Below, one piece after another: positions 16,801 to 29,621 of a stretch of DNA of 64,000 bases. The position numbers and the translations under genes are program-made. The stretch covers positions 6,236,001-6,300,000 of the forward strand of contig JAZGTH010000066.1 of the NCBI GenBank assembly GCA_036877525.1. Direction: 5' to 3'. The notes under the pieces are model-generated. The model was not told the origin of the DNA and ran no database searches. It saw only the letters and a list, made by a program, of their open reading frames with translations. Position 1 is the stretch's first letter; every line of letters begins with the position of its first letter. The stretch is from Chromobotia macracanthus. Lineage: Eukaryota > Chordata > Actinopteri > Cypriniformes > Botiidae.

Positions 16801-19800
16801 GAATAATATGAAATGTTTTTTCATTGTGTGTCTGTTTCAGAACACAGCATGCTTGGAATGTGCCGCAATGGGAACGTCCGAGACCTTCCCATGAGGGAGT
16901 GAGTTTTTTCAATTTTAGTTATACTGTTTCTTCTGTTGTAGGGGCTGCATCCTCCAAATTTGTCACTGTCTACAGTCCACTAGTTGTTACTGTACCTTTA
17001 AGATTTTATATGTAAATTACCTGCCTTATGATTGGCCACATTGGTGAGGTGAGCCACATTGCTGAACACTGAATAGATGTTTATTTCTATATGAAAGCAG
17101 TCATCTGTTAACGTACTTATGATTCATAAGGTTTATATGACCTTATAATCTTGATGACTTCTGTTCTGTCAATTTCTGACAGTGTTTTTGCCTCTGATTT
17201 CCCTAAATTTTTCCTAAAGTGTTCCTGTAGTTCAGTTGGTAGAGCATTGCGTTAGCAGCTCAAAGGTTGTGTGTTCGATTCCCAGGGAAGTCCCATTTAA
17301 CTGATAAAATGTATAAGTTGAATGTACTATAAGTTGCTTTGGATAGAAGTGTCTGCCAAATGCATAAATGTAATGTAAATTTTCTGAATGGAGCATTTTT
17401 TGTGAACACTTTCTATAATATGTCCCCTTTATAAGAATTCACTATACCATCACAAAGTTCACTACCTTCATTTGTCCATTTCATTCACTGTGCATGTCTT
17501 TTTAAAGCAATATGAGGAGTATGATCAGGAGTCTTACCATGAAGACAGCTACAGAAGTCACACTTCTCAGGCCAGTAGTCACCCTCATCACCTTCAGACC
17601 GGGTCAGAACATTTACGCACCGGTTGGGACCCACAGAACGGCGAGAACTACCAATATCAGGACGGAGACTATGCCCACTCATCCGCAGGCACAGACGAGT
17701 CCCACGGCACTGACTTCTCTGCTGAGGATGGGGTGGAGCAAAACGCATACCCTCTTCATGGGGCAGGTTACCATGGAGAAGAGGCCCAGAGCAATGGGCA
17801 GAACTACGGAGTACACGGCAATATTAGAAACCCCATCCAGGTGAATGCAGTGTTCAATGTATCATATGGGGTTATGTTTTTCAAAATGGATTGTAGCAAT
17901 AGACAGCATACAGCATGTAATGTTTTTAAATTGTTTTAATGTTGTGGTATTACAGTGTTTAATTGATAGAAGAAATGGAATGGATTTGTTAATGGATTTT
18001 TGATTTGTCTCCAAGACCGAATTGTATATGTATAGTACTTAATGATATATAATAATATACTATTACAAAAGATTAAATTTTTTGCTTTGAAGATCTTTGA
18101 TAATGGAAATTCTGGAAACAAACCTGGCAACCATTACAAGGCCAGTTACCACCCACATCAGCCTTCAAACCAACCAAAGATGTTCAATTCTCAAGCAGCC
18201 AATCAAAACGGCCATTTTGACCAGCTTCAGAGGGACTTCCTGGACTCGACACAGAGTGAGTTACTTTAAAGCAATTTGGCAATTGACAAAATTCTTTAAT
18301 GACTATATCATAAGTGTTGTGAATTTTGGGAATTCTTTTCAAAAGTCTTTGGTGTGTATGTCTGTTGTCAGATACAACAGAAGGTCAGCAGATGGCTCAG
18401 CTTCAGATTTTGAACAGAGCTCAGTCCAGACAGATAGACGAGCTGGAGCAGAAGCTGGAGGACTGCAGGAGAAGGATGAGATATCTGGAACACCAGTTTG
18501 CAATTGTCAAAGGTCAGAAAATCACATTAATACTGCTTTAAATACTGCTTCATCTCACACCACTGGCAACCTGTTGCCATCTGTATCATGGCTTTGACAC
18601 TGGTCTTAATGCATGGTCAGTAATCCAGCAACCATTAGTTGTTGCTTGACAGTGAGGTACAAAGCTCAAAACATTCTCTTTCTGTTCCTCTTTGGTGGAA
18701 TGAGCTGCCATCCTCCACCTGATCTGCTCAAAGTACCACAATTTCAGAAACAGCTGAAGATGCTCATTTTTTTCAACACTTTACTAAACCACAAGCATAA
18801 GTGCTTACTATATCTGTATACTGTGTTTGGATAAAATAGCTATATGAATAGCTATACTATAGCTAAATGAATAACTGCAAATACAGCTGTGATAGCTTGT
18901 TTCTCTTCTGTGTAGTACATTTTATGAATGGATTAGTATTTAGTAGCATCAACCATGGTCAATCATGAAAACAAAATATTTTTTCAGCCTGCAAAAGCAG
19001 AACGTTTTGGCGTAGCCAGTTTGTCAAAATGTTTTATCTTGCATTGGTTGTCGTAATCTTTGCACTGTCTAATTTCCTTGTTTATTTAGATGAGAAGGAC
19101 GGTCTTGCGTTGTCACTGAAGGAGTCCAGTGCTCTAGTGGAGGAGGGGAAAGAGAGAGAAGCTCAGCTGCAGGCCAGAATCAGATCTCTAGAGAAACAAA
19201 CCCAAACTCTAGCAGAACGAGAGCAAGAGGTATGAGATCCACTCATGAATTCTTCAATCAAAGGTGAAATGACGCAGTAAGAGCTTGTTACAGTAGTGCA
19301 GAGTGGAAAACATCACTTCAAATACTTAATGAAGTGCAGGTTATCATATTTATAACTAGCTATGTATCAAAAAACGTAGAAGTATATGGAATGTTCCTAT
19401 TTACACGTGTTTCTGTGTGTAGAGCGTGAAGCAGCAGCATGCAGCTGAGGCAGCAATGGACAGCATGCAGCAGCAGATGATGGAGCTGTGTCGATCAGAC
19501 ACGCTGACGCGAACACGTGAGCAGCACGACAGAGACACAACGGCCCTCAGGGAGCAGTATGAAGCCAGACTGCTCACGCTTCAGCAGAAACTAGATGCCC
19601 AATCACAGAACCTGGAAGAGCAGGTCAGTGAGTGTGTGTCTCATGTATGTATAAAAAAACTTTATGCTTATATGTTAGAAATTTATAATGGTTCATTTGT
19701 ACTCGATGCAAAGCATACTTGAACATACTATGAACTAGTGTGTGTGTGTATACAGATATATACATAGGTATTTGAATGGTGTAAATAAACACACCATGTA

Positions 19801-19810
19801 TGTGTGTGTG

Positions 19811-19844
<34 letters not shown>

Positions 19845-22800
19845 TAAACACATATACACATATATACATATATACACATATATACATATATACACATATA
19901 TACATATATACACATATACACATATATACATATATACACATATATACATATATACATATATACATGCATACATACACACACACACACACACATACATACA
20001 TACATACTTACTTTGTAACACAGTAATCACAAACGGTATTTATTCATTTGTAATACAGTATAGATTGTCCTGAGCCCAACCTGCTAACAAAGTTCACTGT
20101 GTGACTGTCTTGCAAAAGTGCAGTTAATTCACTATGCATGATGTTATCATACTGCCACAGAGATTTGACTGTGTGCGTGTGTGTGTTTGGCAGGCTGAAG
20201 CAGGCCGGCGGCTGCTGGATCAGGTCAGACAGCTGGAGCGTCAGAGAGAAGCAGATCAGGTGGACAGAGCTTCAGTCATCAACACTCTCACGAAGCGTCT
20301 GGAGGAGAGCCAGCAGCAGTGTGCCAAACTGCTCCACACTGGTGTGTGTCATCCTGTGTGCCTCTGCTTATTTGTTTACTCCTCTGACTGCTGTAGACTC
20401 ATGGATAATCTTATGGGCCAGTACACCACCCCTTTTAACCATAAATGAAATTTGTCATTTATTCACGATTATGCTTACAACAAAATATATCTTATATTTT
20501 AGTAGACTTTCAGTTTTCCTGTGATGTTAACGTATAGTGTTAGTCAAATCATAATTTAGTTGTACTACTTTGGAAACTATTTTTCCTCCTCTTTGAGCTT
20601 TAGAACTAAATAATGTGTAATGCTGCTACTGTACCTTTAGAACTTCTGTATGCAAATGAGCTCTTGTAACGATTGGCCAACCTCTTAACTTTACCATATA
20701 TAGGATGGGCTAAACTACTGAATGCCGAATGGATGTCATTATATGCAAATGTGGGTGGTCACATGATAATGTGCCAGTGGTCATGATGCTGTAACCATTT
20801 CAGAACAAGTTGCTTTTGAAATGTTAGATGTGGTGCGTATATGTAATAAAATGCTTTGAGAAAGATTTGTTAGATATTCATCATAGCATCGTTATTCTCT
20901 GTAGGCTCTGTGCAAGAGATGAGTCAGTTACAGATGAAATTACAGCAGGCCCTGTCTGCTCGAACCATCAGTGAGGACATCAACAAAGCTCTACAGGTTA
21001 GAAAGCCCCTCTGTTCTTTGACCAGCAATACTCTTAAATCAACCTATAATAATCAAGTTAGCTTTATTCTCTTAACAGGAGGAGTTGACTGAGTTAAAGG
21101 AGCAGATAAATCTGTACGAATCTGCCATCAAACATGGAGCCCTGTCCATAGAATCGAATGGTGACTGGGAGAACCAGCTGTCTGAGTCCTACATCAATCT
21201 GGGTATCAAGAAGGCCAAGTGGAGAAATGGACAAATCCACAGGTATTGTTATATTGTAAAGGTAATATCATAAAGTCAATTTTGTCAGCTGTGATGCATC
21301 ACTATTGAAATGTTTCAGCCCGCTCGTTCTGAAAAATTGTTACACTTTGTCCAGTACATCTCATACAGCAGAGACAGGAGACTCTGGCCTGCTGAAGGAC
21401 GATGTGGTGCGAGAGTTGAGGAGCGAGTTACAGCGCTGCCTGGGTCACCTGAAGACCAAGAGACTGAAGATCTCTGAGCTGCAGCAGGAACTGAGGAACT
21501 CCCAGACCAGTATAGAACAGCTGCAGACACAGCTGGAGAAGGCTGAGAAGACCACAAGAGACTTAAAGGTTAAACCTGTAGGACAGGGTGATACCAATTT
21601 TGTTTTTTTTTTAGATTTTTTAGAAGATCCTAGTTCTTATACTTGCTGTTAACTGCAGGTAAGGGAGAGCAGCTTGGAGAAACATCTGGAATCTTCTCAC
21701 ATGGCCACCACTCCTCAGAAAGAGCTCATCAGACTGCAGGAAGAACGGCAACTCCTGCAGGACAGAGTAGAGGTCAGAATATGTTTTTGTCCAATCATAT
21801 TTTCAGATTTTGAAAAATGGCGTTCCATTTACGCCACAGACTGCACGTTTGAAAGCACCTACTGTTGTGTTGCTTGTTTGGTGATAGTGTGGTGTTTTTA
21901 AACTTTAGGCTGTGGAGAGAAGGAACCAGGAGCTGAAGCAGAGTGAGGAGAAGATCAAAGCTGCTAATTCTGAGCTCTGCACCAAGATGAGAGAGATGAT
22001 CCAGGAGCTGGACCAGGAGAAACAGGAAGCGGCAGAAAGGTGAGGAGGGGGAACACGAGTAGGTTGCCCTGATGTCAGTGGATCAATAGCCCTGTCCCAA
22101 ATTAGGTTTTTGATGCGTGAGGGTCCAGATCTACTCTAGCACACACTTTGTGGTTTATAGCTGAAATGCTATGTGTGTGTGTGTAGGTATGAAAGGACTC
22201 AGCAGCAATTCAGGGATGATGTGGTGAATCGTGTTCGCACGGAGCTCGCAGAAGAACATGCAGCTCACGTGGAGAAGCTCAACAGCCAGCATCAGCAACA
22301 CATCCAGCAGCTAGAGTACTACACCTTCCCTCACCTTTAAACCATTATTTATATTAGACACAGCATGAGCACTTACATTTACTGTTTCCATCCACAGGTC
22401 TAAACTGGCTGGCCTTAGTCAGGAGGTGTTAGCTGTACAAGAATGCTATATTTCTGTTTGTAAAGAGAAGGACAAACTGGAAGAAAATCTACAGAAGAAG
22501 TTTGAAGAAGAGAAAAGATTGAGAGAGAATGAGGTATGAGCTGTACATCTTTGTAACTTTATAAGCTTAACCAAGCCCGTAAATGGCAACTTCTGCCAAC
22601 CTCTGCACTCTCAGCCTCATACAACATGTCCACAGACCTTCTGATACATTTTGCACACAAACATTTTCCAAAACCCACACAGGTTTTCTGAAGTATGTCA
22701 GGAAACAGTCACGTTTAGAAATTCTAGTTGTCACATTTAAAGAAAAATATAGATATCTTTAGGCACAACTGTATATTTCACTTTGTTCAATGATATCAGA

Positions 22801-25800
22801 TTTACCTGCCCCTAAACATCATATAAAATGACCAACCATACTTCAGTGTATTTAACTCCTGAGTCTAATTCCTGTCTAATGTGTGGGCAGTTAATGGTTA
22901 GAATGAGCTTCAAAGTGGACCAGGCTGTATGAAATGTGTGTTTGTTGTTTTAGCTAAAGAGAAGAGAGGAGAGTGACTGTGCTCTGGAGAGACTGAAGTC
23001 TGATTTGGAGTCTCGGCATCAGGAGGACGTGGCTCGGCTCAAAGCCCAGTGGAAGAAAGAAACACAGGCTGAGATTGAGCTGCAAGTCAGAGAGCAGCTG
23101 GAAAGCGCCAGGCAGAACTGGCAGCATGAGCAAGAGACAGTAAATGATGATGGATCCCTTTTATTAATGTCCTTCATGTTCCATACCAAAACCAGCATGA
23201 TCTTATAAAACATCACTATTGTGATGTACAGATGTATGTCAAACCCTTATATTTCCTATTTCTGTGTCTTTGTGTTAGTTGGAGAAGTCCTGGGCCCAAA
23301 GGCTACTGGAAGCTGAGGAGAAGGTCAGGCAGACAGATACCTGTGAGGGAGGGTGTCAGACCAGCTCTCTTGAGACTGCAGGCCAGCTGATCTCACAGCA
23401 GGAGATGGATGTCAGACTAAGCGCTCAGAGAGAGACACTGCAGCAGGAGGCCACAGCAGCCCAGGCCAGAGCAGTGGAGGAGGCTCTAAGACACGCTCAG
23501 AGAGAACTGCAGCAGAAACATGCTGATAGCATAGCACTGGAGGTATGAGGGATCTCCAGCATGCTTTAACCCAAGCTTCTACAGAAAAGCTTTACTGACA
23601 GTTTATAGCGTTTTTAGATGAGTTTTCATTCAACTTGCGTCTCCTCCTAGGTTGAGGGTGCGATATTGCGGGCTCACTCTAGATGGCTCCAGGACTTAAC
23701 CTCCCTCCCAGAATACAAAAGCAGCTTGCAAAAAGAGAGAATAGAATGGGAGAGTCTACAACAGAAACAGGTTCAAGAACAGGTATACATTCTGTTATGT
23801 AATATTCCAGCTCTTGAATCTGATCTTGAATTTAAGCCCCATTGACAAAGCTATTGGGAAACAGCTCGCATATGCTCATTAGTGAATGTCTGTATTCATG
23901 TGGCAAGGTTTCCATGTTGCAGTCATTTATGAGTTTATGGTTTGTGGACTCTTATGTAAGGTCCAGCTTTTCTCGTCTGTTCTCATATTCTCATACTGAT
24001 CTCACATGAAAACAATAAAAATACAAGCAGGTTCACCAGTTAAAAGTAGTTTACTAGTGACCTTTGTGCACACTTTTTTATGTAACTTTATTATAGACGT
24101 TGTGACTGAATGCTTAATGTTCAGTATTTTAATACAGTGGTGGATCAATGTTTAATTATTTTGCTGTCTTTCACAACAGAGCCACACATAGATTTATTTT
24201 GGTGTTATGAGCATTGCCATAGAAACACATCATTTTAAAGGATGTGAACAAATCAGAGCAGAATCTCTGGGTTGTAATCTTGTATTTACGATTATTCTGA
24301 AGGAAAATGAATGCAACATTAGGCTAATGAGGGTTATGAACTACTTAGCGTAATAATTAAAGCTGCAATCTGTAACTTCTGCCTCTTTATTGCCATCTCT
24401 GTTTGAATTATAAAACTGCAGGTTACTTCACATATTTAACAATTTGTTTATTGAAGTCAAAGTCAAACTCCTGCAAATTCAAATTTGCAAAATTGCACAT
24501 TTTTTGCAAAAATTTGCAAAAAGCAAAATTGGACCCAACAGCTCAAGTTATGGATCATTAGTATAATACACAGTTGCAAATTCCCTTATCTACTGATGAT
24601 TTGATAACAATCAGTTCTTGTGATACCTTAGGTGTCTTTAGCTGTGAAGACAGTGGAGGACAAGTGGCAGGAGACAATCCATACCAAATGCACTGAGCTG
24701 GAGGAGTGTAATCGGAGAAATGGGGTGCTCCTGGAGGAAGTGCTTACTCTCAGCACCAAACAGGAGCGTTCGAGCCAGGAGCAGGCTGCTCTCATCAAAG
24801 CAGGGCTGACAGAGGCCCGAGGTGTTTGGATGAGGGAGAAACAGGAGGAGATGTCCCTCCTCAGGGTGGAGCTCCAGAGAGAGCACCAACACAGACTACA
24901 GGCTGTGCTGGAGCAGAACCTCAAACAGAGAAACTCAGAGCTGCAGGAGACCCTCAGGGAAAAGGAGCAGGAGTGGAGGAGCCAGCAGGAGATCAGGTTG
25001 GTCATCATCATTATCATTATAATTAGAAGAGGTTGTTAAGCACAGTCCAGAATAGCCAGACTTTGAAGCGCTGCTGCTTTTTGCAGCTTCCTGCGTTAAT
25101 CAATCCAGATAAACAGACCTGAATATCATGATCTGCATGTGGTCTACTTGATTTGGGCTAGTAATCAACTGCCTAGCAACAACCCACGAAAGAAACTTAT
25201 AAAACGTAAATTAAACCTAAACAAAGTCCTAAACAAAAACTATTAAAATATTCAATGTAGAGTGTCTCAGATACAGGGCTGTTGTGTTGCAGACTGCAGG
25301 AGGAGACGCAGCGTGTGCAGGAGGAGGTGTTCGCTGACCTCAGGGAGGTGCTGCAGGAGGGTGTGGAGAAGAGCAATGTGACAGGACACATTAGATTCAG
25401 ACTGTGGCAGATATGCAAAGAAACACTTAATCAAACAGTCAATCAAGCCAGACAGGAATGGAAGAAGGTGCGTCTCTGTCATTTGCCAAGCTGTTTATAA
25501 TCTAAGCTCAACTTAATAGTTAATAGTATGGTTAAAACTGCAATCCATAACTTGCATCACTATCATCTTTGTTTAAAACATAAAATAACAAGGTACTTGC
25601 AGAGTTGCTTCTTACATGGATAGGTTTGAATTCTAAGCAACTGCTTTAAGAACAAGCTACAAATGCTCCATTATCATCACAACACACGCAATATAGTAGC
25701 TAGGATTTCTACTTATGTGACGGGCAAATGGACAAATTGCCAAATAGGACCCGACAGCTCAAATTGTAAATCATTATTATAAACTTTCCATTGCAAATCA

Positions 25801-28747
25801 GGGTAAAGAGACAGTTTTGAGCACTTATTTGTCATGTACTTGTTAATTTTTGTTTATTTATAAAAAGGAAAGTTATGGATTGTAGCTTTAAGTTACACTA
25901 ATAAATGACATTACAAGTTGTTATAAAAAGTACACTACACTGTAGTACATTGAAGCAACATACAGTTGCAGCATATGACTGTGCAGTATGGGCACAGTCA
26001 TATTTATAGAGTCTCCACCCAGAGAAACATAAGGAATTCTTTGTTGTTTTTGCACACCCTAGAACAGTGAAGATAAGCTCAGGTGTGTACTAAAGGAGAC
26101 CCAGGAGTGCCATGAGGCAGAGATCGGTAAGACCCACGGCACTTAACCTCATTCATGACGCAATTCTGGAATCTCTAGAATCTTCTCACCCCTCTTCATC
26201 CTACAGCAGCTTTAATGACTCAGAGGAAACAGGGCACATGCACCAATGCTGGATGTGCTGAGTCTCTGGCGAAGCTCCAGAGGCATCTAGAAAAAGCCTG
26301 CCGCCAGCTTCAGAAGACCACACGAGAGCATAAAAGCACCCTGCAGAAGATGAAAGGTTCTCATTTAAAGATCTATGTAAAAATCCCATAGACTAAGAAT
26401 GAAATGAGTTACATACATCTTGGGATCAGAACATTGAGGGTGTTTTCACTTGGGATAGTAAGGAACTGGCCCAAGTGGCTGTTAGTCATGAGAGTCTCAT
26501 GACTCTATGAAACCCCTTATTCAACACCAAGGACAAGCTAGCAGCACCCTAGAAACCACTTACAACACCTTGAATTGTACAATACAAATTTGCCATGTAA
26601 TTTTATTGTTTTTTTTACCTTTCTTAATTCATGTAAATCAGATGAGCATGACGAGGCCCTGCAGAGACAACAGGAGAGTCACCTCAAAGCCCTTGATGAG
26701 CTCAAACAAGCCTCAAATGCAGAAGCCCAATCAAGGTTTGTAAATGCTGCCATCGACTGCTCATGCAGGGTCTCAGAATATCTGTAACTTTTTCAATAAT
26801 AATGCAGTGTGGTCAGCCAGAAGAATCTTCAAGCGGGCCTTGAGGAGATGAAGGAGCAATACACAAAGGCTGTGGAGAAGATCAGAGGTGAGCACAAGAC
26901 CTCTAGAAATTTCATTGTAACTGTTAGTTTACACTATTTAAGGTGAAGAATTAAAAAATAGGGAATTAAAAAATGAAGCAGCATGACTATTAAATTACCT
27001 TAGTAATTATCGAGTTTTTTTCAGTAGCTGAACTGTTACAGCATGGGAATGTTCCCAGGAAACACAAACTGATGAAATGTATGCCCACTTGCTTTGGATT
27101 AAAACAGCTGCCAGCTTCATTCTCTTAAATGAAAAGTTGTTCCGTATTTCCATAATACAGTAGCTTCCAGTAACCAGCTATATTTTATCAACAAGTAGTG
27201 GAGTAGCAATAATCAAGCATACTTTCCCGGGACATTTTGTACACTGTATGCTGCCATGTCGTTTTTTTAATGATTCATTTGAATAATTTGTTCCTGCTTA
27301 GCGTTTATCTTTTTTTTACATAATTATAAACACATTACAATATATACTCAAGTTTTTTGTACATAAACTATATTTAATAGCTATGTGATTAGAAACACTA
27401 ATAAAAGTAGCTCCAATGTACTTAATTTGCTGTTTGTTCATAACTGTAGTGTTGCGAACTTTATCAAAAAGCTTGAGTGTGGTGGAGCTACTTGTGTAGC
27501 TTGAATAGTGAGTTCTAGTAACATCTGGTTTTGATGGTGTGCTTGTAGGTGATATGCTGCGGTACCTTCAGGAGAGTAAGGAGCGTGCAGGTGAGCTGAT
27601 CAGGACGGAGGTCCTGAGGGAAAGGCAGGACACCGCCAGGAGGATGCGCAGATATTACCTCACCTGCCTGCAGGAGCTGCTGGAAGATGGAGGCCAGACC
27701 ACTGGGTATGCAAGAGATTTGTTCTCTTCTTTTTCAGAATATTTTCACACTTTACACACACAAGGTTAAACATCATATCTTCTACAGTGCTGAGAAGAAA
27801 ATTCTTAATGCTGCAAGTAAGCTGGCCACTATGGCCAAAGTTCTGGAGACCCCCGTAGCCAAGCGCAAGCTTTCAAGAACTCAAAACTCCCAAGGTAATA
27901 CTGAAACATTTTGATGCCTTTTAGTTGCTTTCACAAGTTTTATGCTAAAAATACTGATTTATTTGTCTTAGGTGAACCAGCAAAGTCAGACAATAAAACC
28001 AACGATTCTCCTGCTCAAGTTCTGGGTGCTGAAGTCCACGTTGAAAGAAAGGACCAAAAGTTCTACAGCCTAACAGAGACCAACTGTACCACAGTGGCAG
28101 CTAAACAGAAAGGTATCAAAGCAACATCTAAAGGCTTTGAAACTGATTCTCTCAAGTCTAGAATGGACTGTGCTTCTGAAGACCCTGAGATGATTGGTCA
28201 CACTTCCCAGAAACGCACACAAGGAGGTGCCAGTGGTATTGATGATACTATTTTTAACACCAATGCCAGGGCCTCAAATGTTACTTTAAGAAAGCAAAGC
28301 AGGGAGATGTTTATGGAGGGATTTGAGTCAAAAAGAACAGATCAGTTAATTGTCAAACCCTTTCTGATTGAAGAACAGCCTGTTCGAGACAATGGCCAAA
28401 GTGACTGGAGTTTAACCAGTAATGACTCCAACTTTGTAAACAACATTCACCTGACATCTTACCCAGATCCAGGCAAGCCGTCTTTGACAACTGGCCCTTC
28501 ATGGGGTGGGTTGGACTTTGGAAGGTCCCTCGGTGATAACTCCGATATAACGCTTTACAAAGAGATTGTTCAACCTCCATCTTACTCTAAACTCAATGAT
28601 GGAAGAACAAATAAAAACAGAGAACCAATTCCTGGATCAGAAGGAGATGAGGCCCATAAATTCTGCCCAAAGAGTTTGTTTTCAGAGTTGAAAGTCCATC
28701 AACAGGACAGCGGGTTTGACAGTCCATTGGTACGGCTTCAGAAATAA
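13860..28747 (+). CDS. cep152: Centrosomal protein of 152 kDa (Cep152/Asterless), complete coding region
   Basis: Cep152 is a pericentriolar scaffold that recruits PLK4 to start centriole duplication and partners with CEP63 and CEP192. Coding exons: 13860-13949, 16628-16737, 16841-16898, 17508-17840, 18093-18255, 18372-18512, 19090-19229, 19423-19623, 20194-20341, 20905-20996, 21079-21242, 21355-21568, 21659-21772, 21909-22039, 22187-22315, 22398-22533, 22954-23139, 23279-23542, 23651-23782, 24632-24996, 25293-25467, 26063-26126, 26207-26356, 26642-26735, 26808-26887, 27549-27705, 27788-27894, 27972-28747. Sum 4914 bp, 1637 aa; phases close at all 27 junctions. Family marks: acidic N-terminus (MSIDFDSA..., DEYDQEDYAREQE; PLK4-binding region in known homologues), LLTDLPDDMLED, a Q/E/K-rich coiled coil from about residue 300 to 1370, GDMLRYLQESKERA, AEKKILNAASKLATMAK, and the terminal QQDSGFDSPL. 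Exon 4 is Tyr/His/Gln-rich and diverged. The start is fixed by the acceptor just upstream. Confidence 0.96.
14207..15385 (+). repeat. Pair of 51-bp direct repeats in cep152 intron 1
   Basis: 14207-14257 and 15335-15385 share ATGAAGTGACT...TTTTGATGTCC...TTGTATGCAGTATGTAGCATGCA with about four mismatches. Both are followed within about 25 bp by GTTTGTCTATTTTTCCA. The intervening 1.1 kb differs apart from a hAT-like element. Confidence 0.75.
14529..14894. mobile_element. hAT-like MITE remnant in cep152 intron 1
   Basis: It starts with AGTGCTGAGTATTG and ends with ATTTTTTACCCAGCCCAGCCCT, imperfect inverted ends of the AGGGCTGGG type seen in fish hAT MITEs. The interior is AT-rich (TTTGATTTGGTTTTGATTC) without an ORF. 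The target duplication is not clear. Confidence 0.45.
16988..17082 (+). repeat. Dispersed repeat copy, cep152 intron 3
   Basis: TACTGTACCTTTAAGA..., TATGATTGGCCACATTGG and TGCTGAACACTGAATAGATG are shared in order with 20626-20740 in intron 9 (TACTGTACCTTTAGAAC, AACGATTGGCCAACC, CTACTGAATGCCGAATGGATG). Two diverged copies of one family in the same orientation; class not established. Confidence 0.55.
17221..17380 (+). mobile_element. tRNA-derived SINE (V-SINE/HAmo-like) in cep152 intron 3
   Basis: A tRNA-like head has box A (TAGTTCAGTTGGTAGAGC) and box B (GTGTTCGATTCCCAGG). A tail follows with TTGCTTTGGATAGAAGTGTCTGCCAAATGCA, the signature 3' end of fish V-SINE/L2-mobilised SINEs. It lies inside an intron on the gene's strand. 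Not a functional tRNA: the head runs directly into the SINE tail. Confidence 0.8.
18650..18885 (+). mobile_element. L2-like LINE 3' fragment in cep152 intron 6
   Basis: TCTTTCTGTTCCTCTTTGGTGGAATGAGCTGCC resembles the decayed C-terminal coding end common in fish L2-type LINEs, and GTTTGGATAAAATAGC...AATGAATAA resembles their 3' tail. Frames are broken. Family assignment is from memory. Confidence 0.4.
19738..20008. repeat. Long TA/CA-rich microsatellite in cep152 intron 8
   Basis: About 270 bp of alternating pyrimidine-purine sequence: (TG)n, (TA)n, then repeats of a CATATATACATATATACA unit, then (CA)n and (CATA)n. It opens long low-complexity frames of Tyr/Ile/Met/Cys/Val on both strands that are not genes. 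Such tracts can adopt Z-DNA or cruciform form and are length-variable. Confidence 0.9.
20626..20740 (+). repeat. Second copy of the 16988 dispersed repeat, cep152 intron 9
   Basis: Shares ordered words with 16988-17082. Here there is also ATGCAAATGAGCTC after the first block and a short extra segment (ACTTTACCATATATAGG) between the second and third blocks. Confidence 0.5.
24357..24575 (+). mobile_element. Truncated copy of the 25532 TTAA-flanked element
   Basis: Begins TTAAAGCTGCAATCTGTAACTT and shares the internal words CAGCTCAAGTTATGGATCATTA with the complete copy in the next intron. No matching right terminus is visible before exon 20 of cep152 starts at 24632. Confidence 0.5.
25532..25891. 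mobile_element. Non-autonomous inverted-repeat element with TTAA ends, cep152 intron 21
   Basis: The first 21 bp (25532-25552) and the reverse complement of the last 21 bp (25871-25891) agree at 19 of 21 positions. Both ends carry TTAA. Length 360 bp, no ORF. TTAA is the piggyBac-type target, but TTAA is also palindromic and part of the inverted repeat, so class is only suggested. Confidence 0.65.
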
Positions 28748-29558
28748 AATTGACTTTTGACTTGTTTTTTCTCTGCAGTTTCAGTGCCTTCGCAACCATT
28801 CTGCTTTGCAAATAACACTTGCATTCATTGCATTAAGGTAACCTTAAGCCATTTTTTCAGTTGTCTGAGCCAAAAGTGTCTTTTTTGTACTTGTTTTTAG
28901 CAGCTGCACTGTTATTGTATGAATTTATGTTTGTAATTTAATAAAACATATTTAACTTGCATTAAGTGTGGAAGCGGGTTACTTAATGAAGTTACTACTG
29001 AGTTGAATAACCAAAACATTGCCTAGTCAAGTTCCAACATTCAAACATTTACTTACTGTCAAGGTTTTGTTTTGTGTTGATTATACTTCAACAGTAATTT
29101 TTCAGTAAGTTACTAAGACTGCCTCTGTACAGCCAATCAAAGTCCAATGCAAGCAAAAATGGTCAAATATTTAATACAGATAACTAGAACACTTTGTTAT
29201 AACCAGTAGAATTGCACACGTGTGTAACTTCTAAAATGCTTCTATGGATTCTAGTTGGGTGAAAGCCGTAATTGTGAAGTATGACATTTTAAATATCATA
29301 TTGATTATCAATCTATTGTGTTCCTGGGCATTATATTTTTTCATTGATTCATTTACCGCAAGCAACTGTGAGGTATAACATAAAACAGGATCATCTGAGA
29401 ACAATAATACGGTACAGCATGTAAATATAATAAGCTGTCTGCCCATCAGTCTTGTTTCATTTACATTAAATGTGGCATCCTCCATAAAGCTCCATTAAAT
29501 AGTAAATGAAATTATTTAAATTATGAAGCCTGTAAAAAAAACACATGGTGTATTTTAT

Positions 29559-29621
<63 letters not shown>

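Noticed and set aside
17221..17293. tRNA-like sequence with A and B boxes
   Set aside because: It runs into a SINE tail (TTTGGATAGAAGTGTCTGCC) and lacks a clean acceptor stem, so it is a SINE head, not a tRNA gene.
19625..20073. Several overlapping 80-126-codon open frames on both strands
   Set aside because: They are translations of a TA/CA microsatellite (runs of Tyr, Ile, Val, Met, Cys, His, Thr) inside a cep152 intron and have no protein character.
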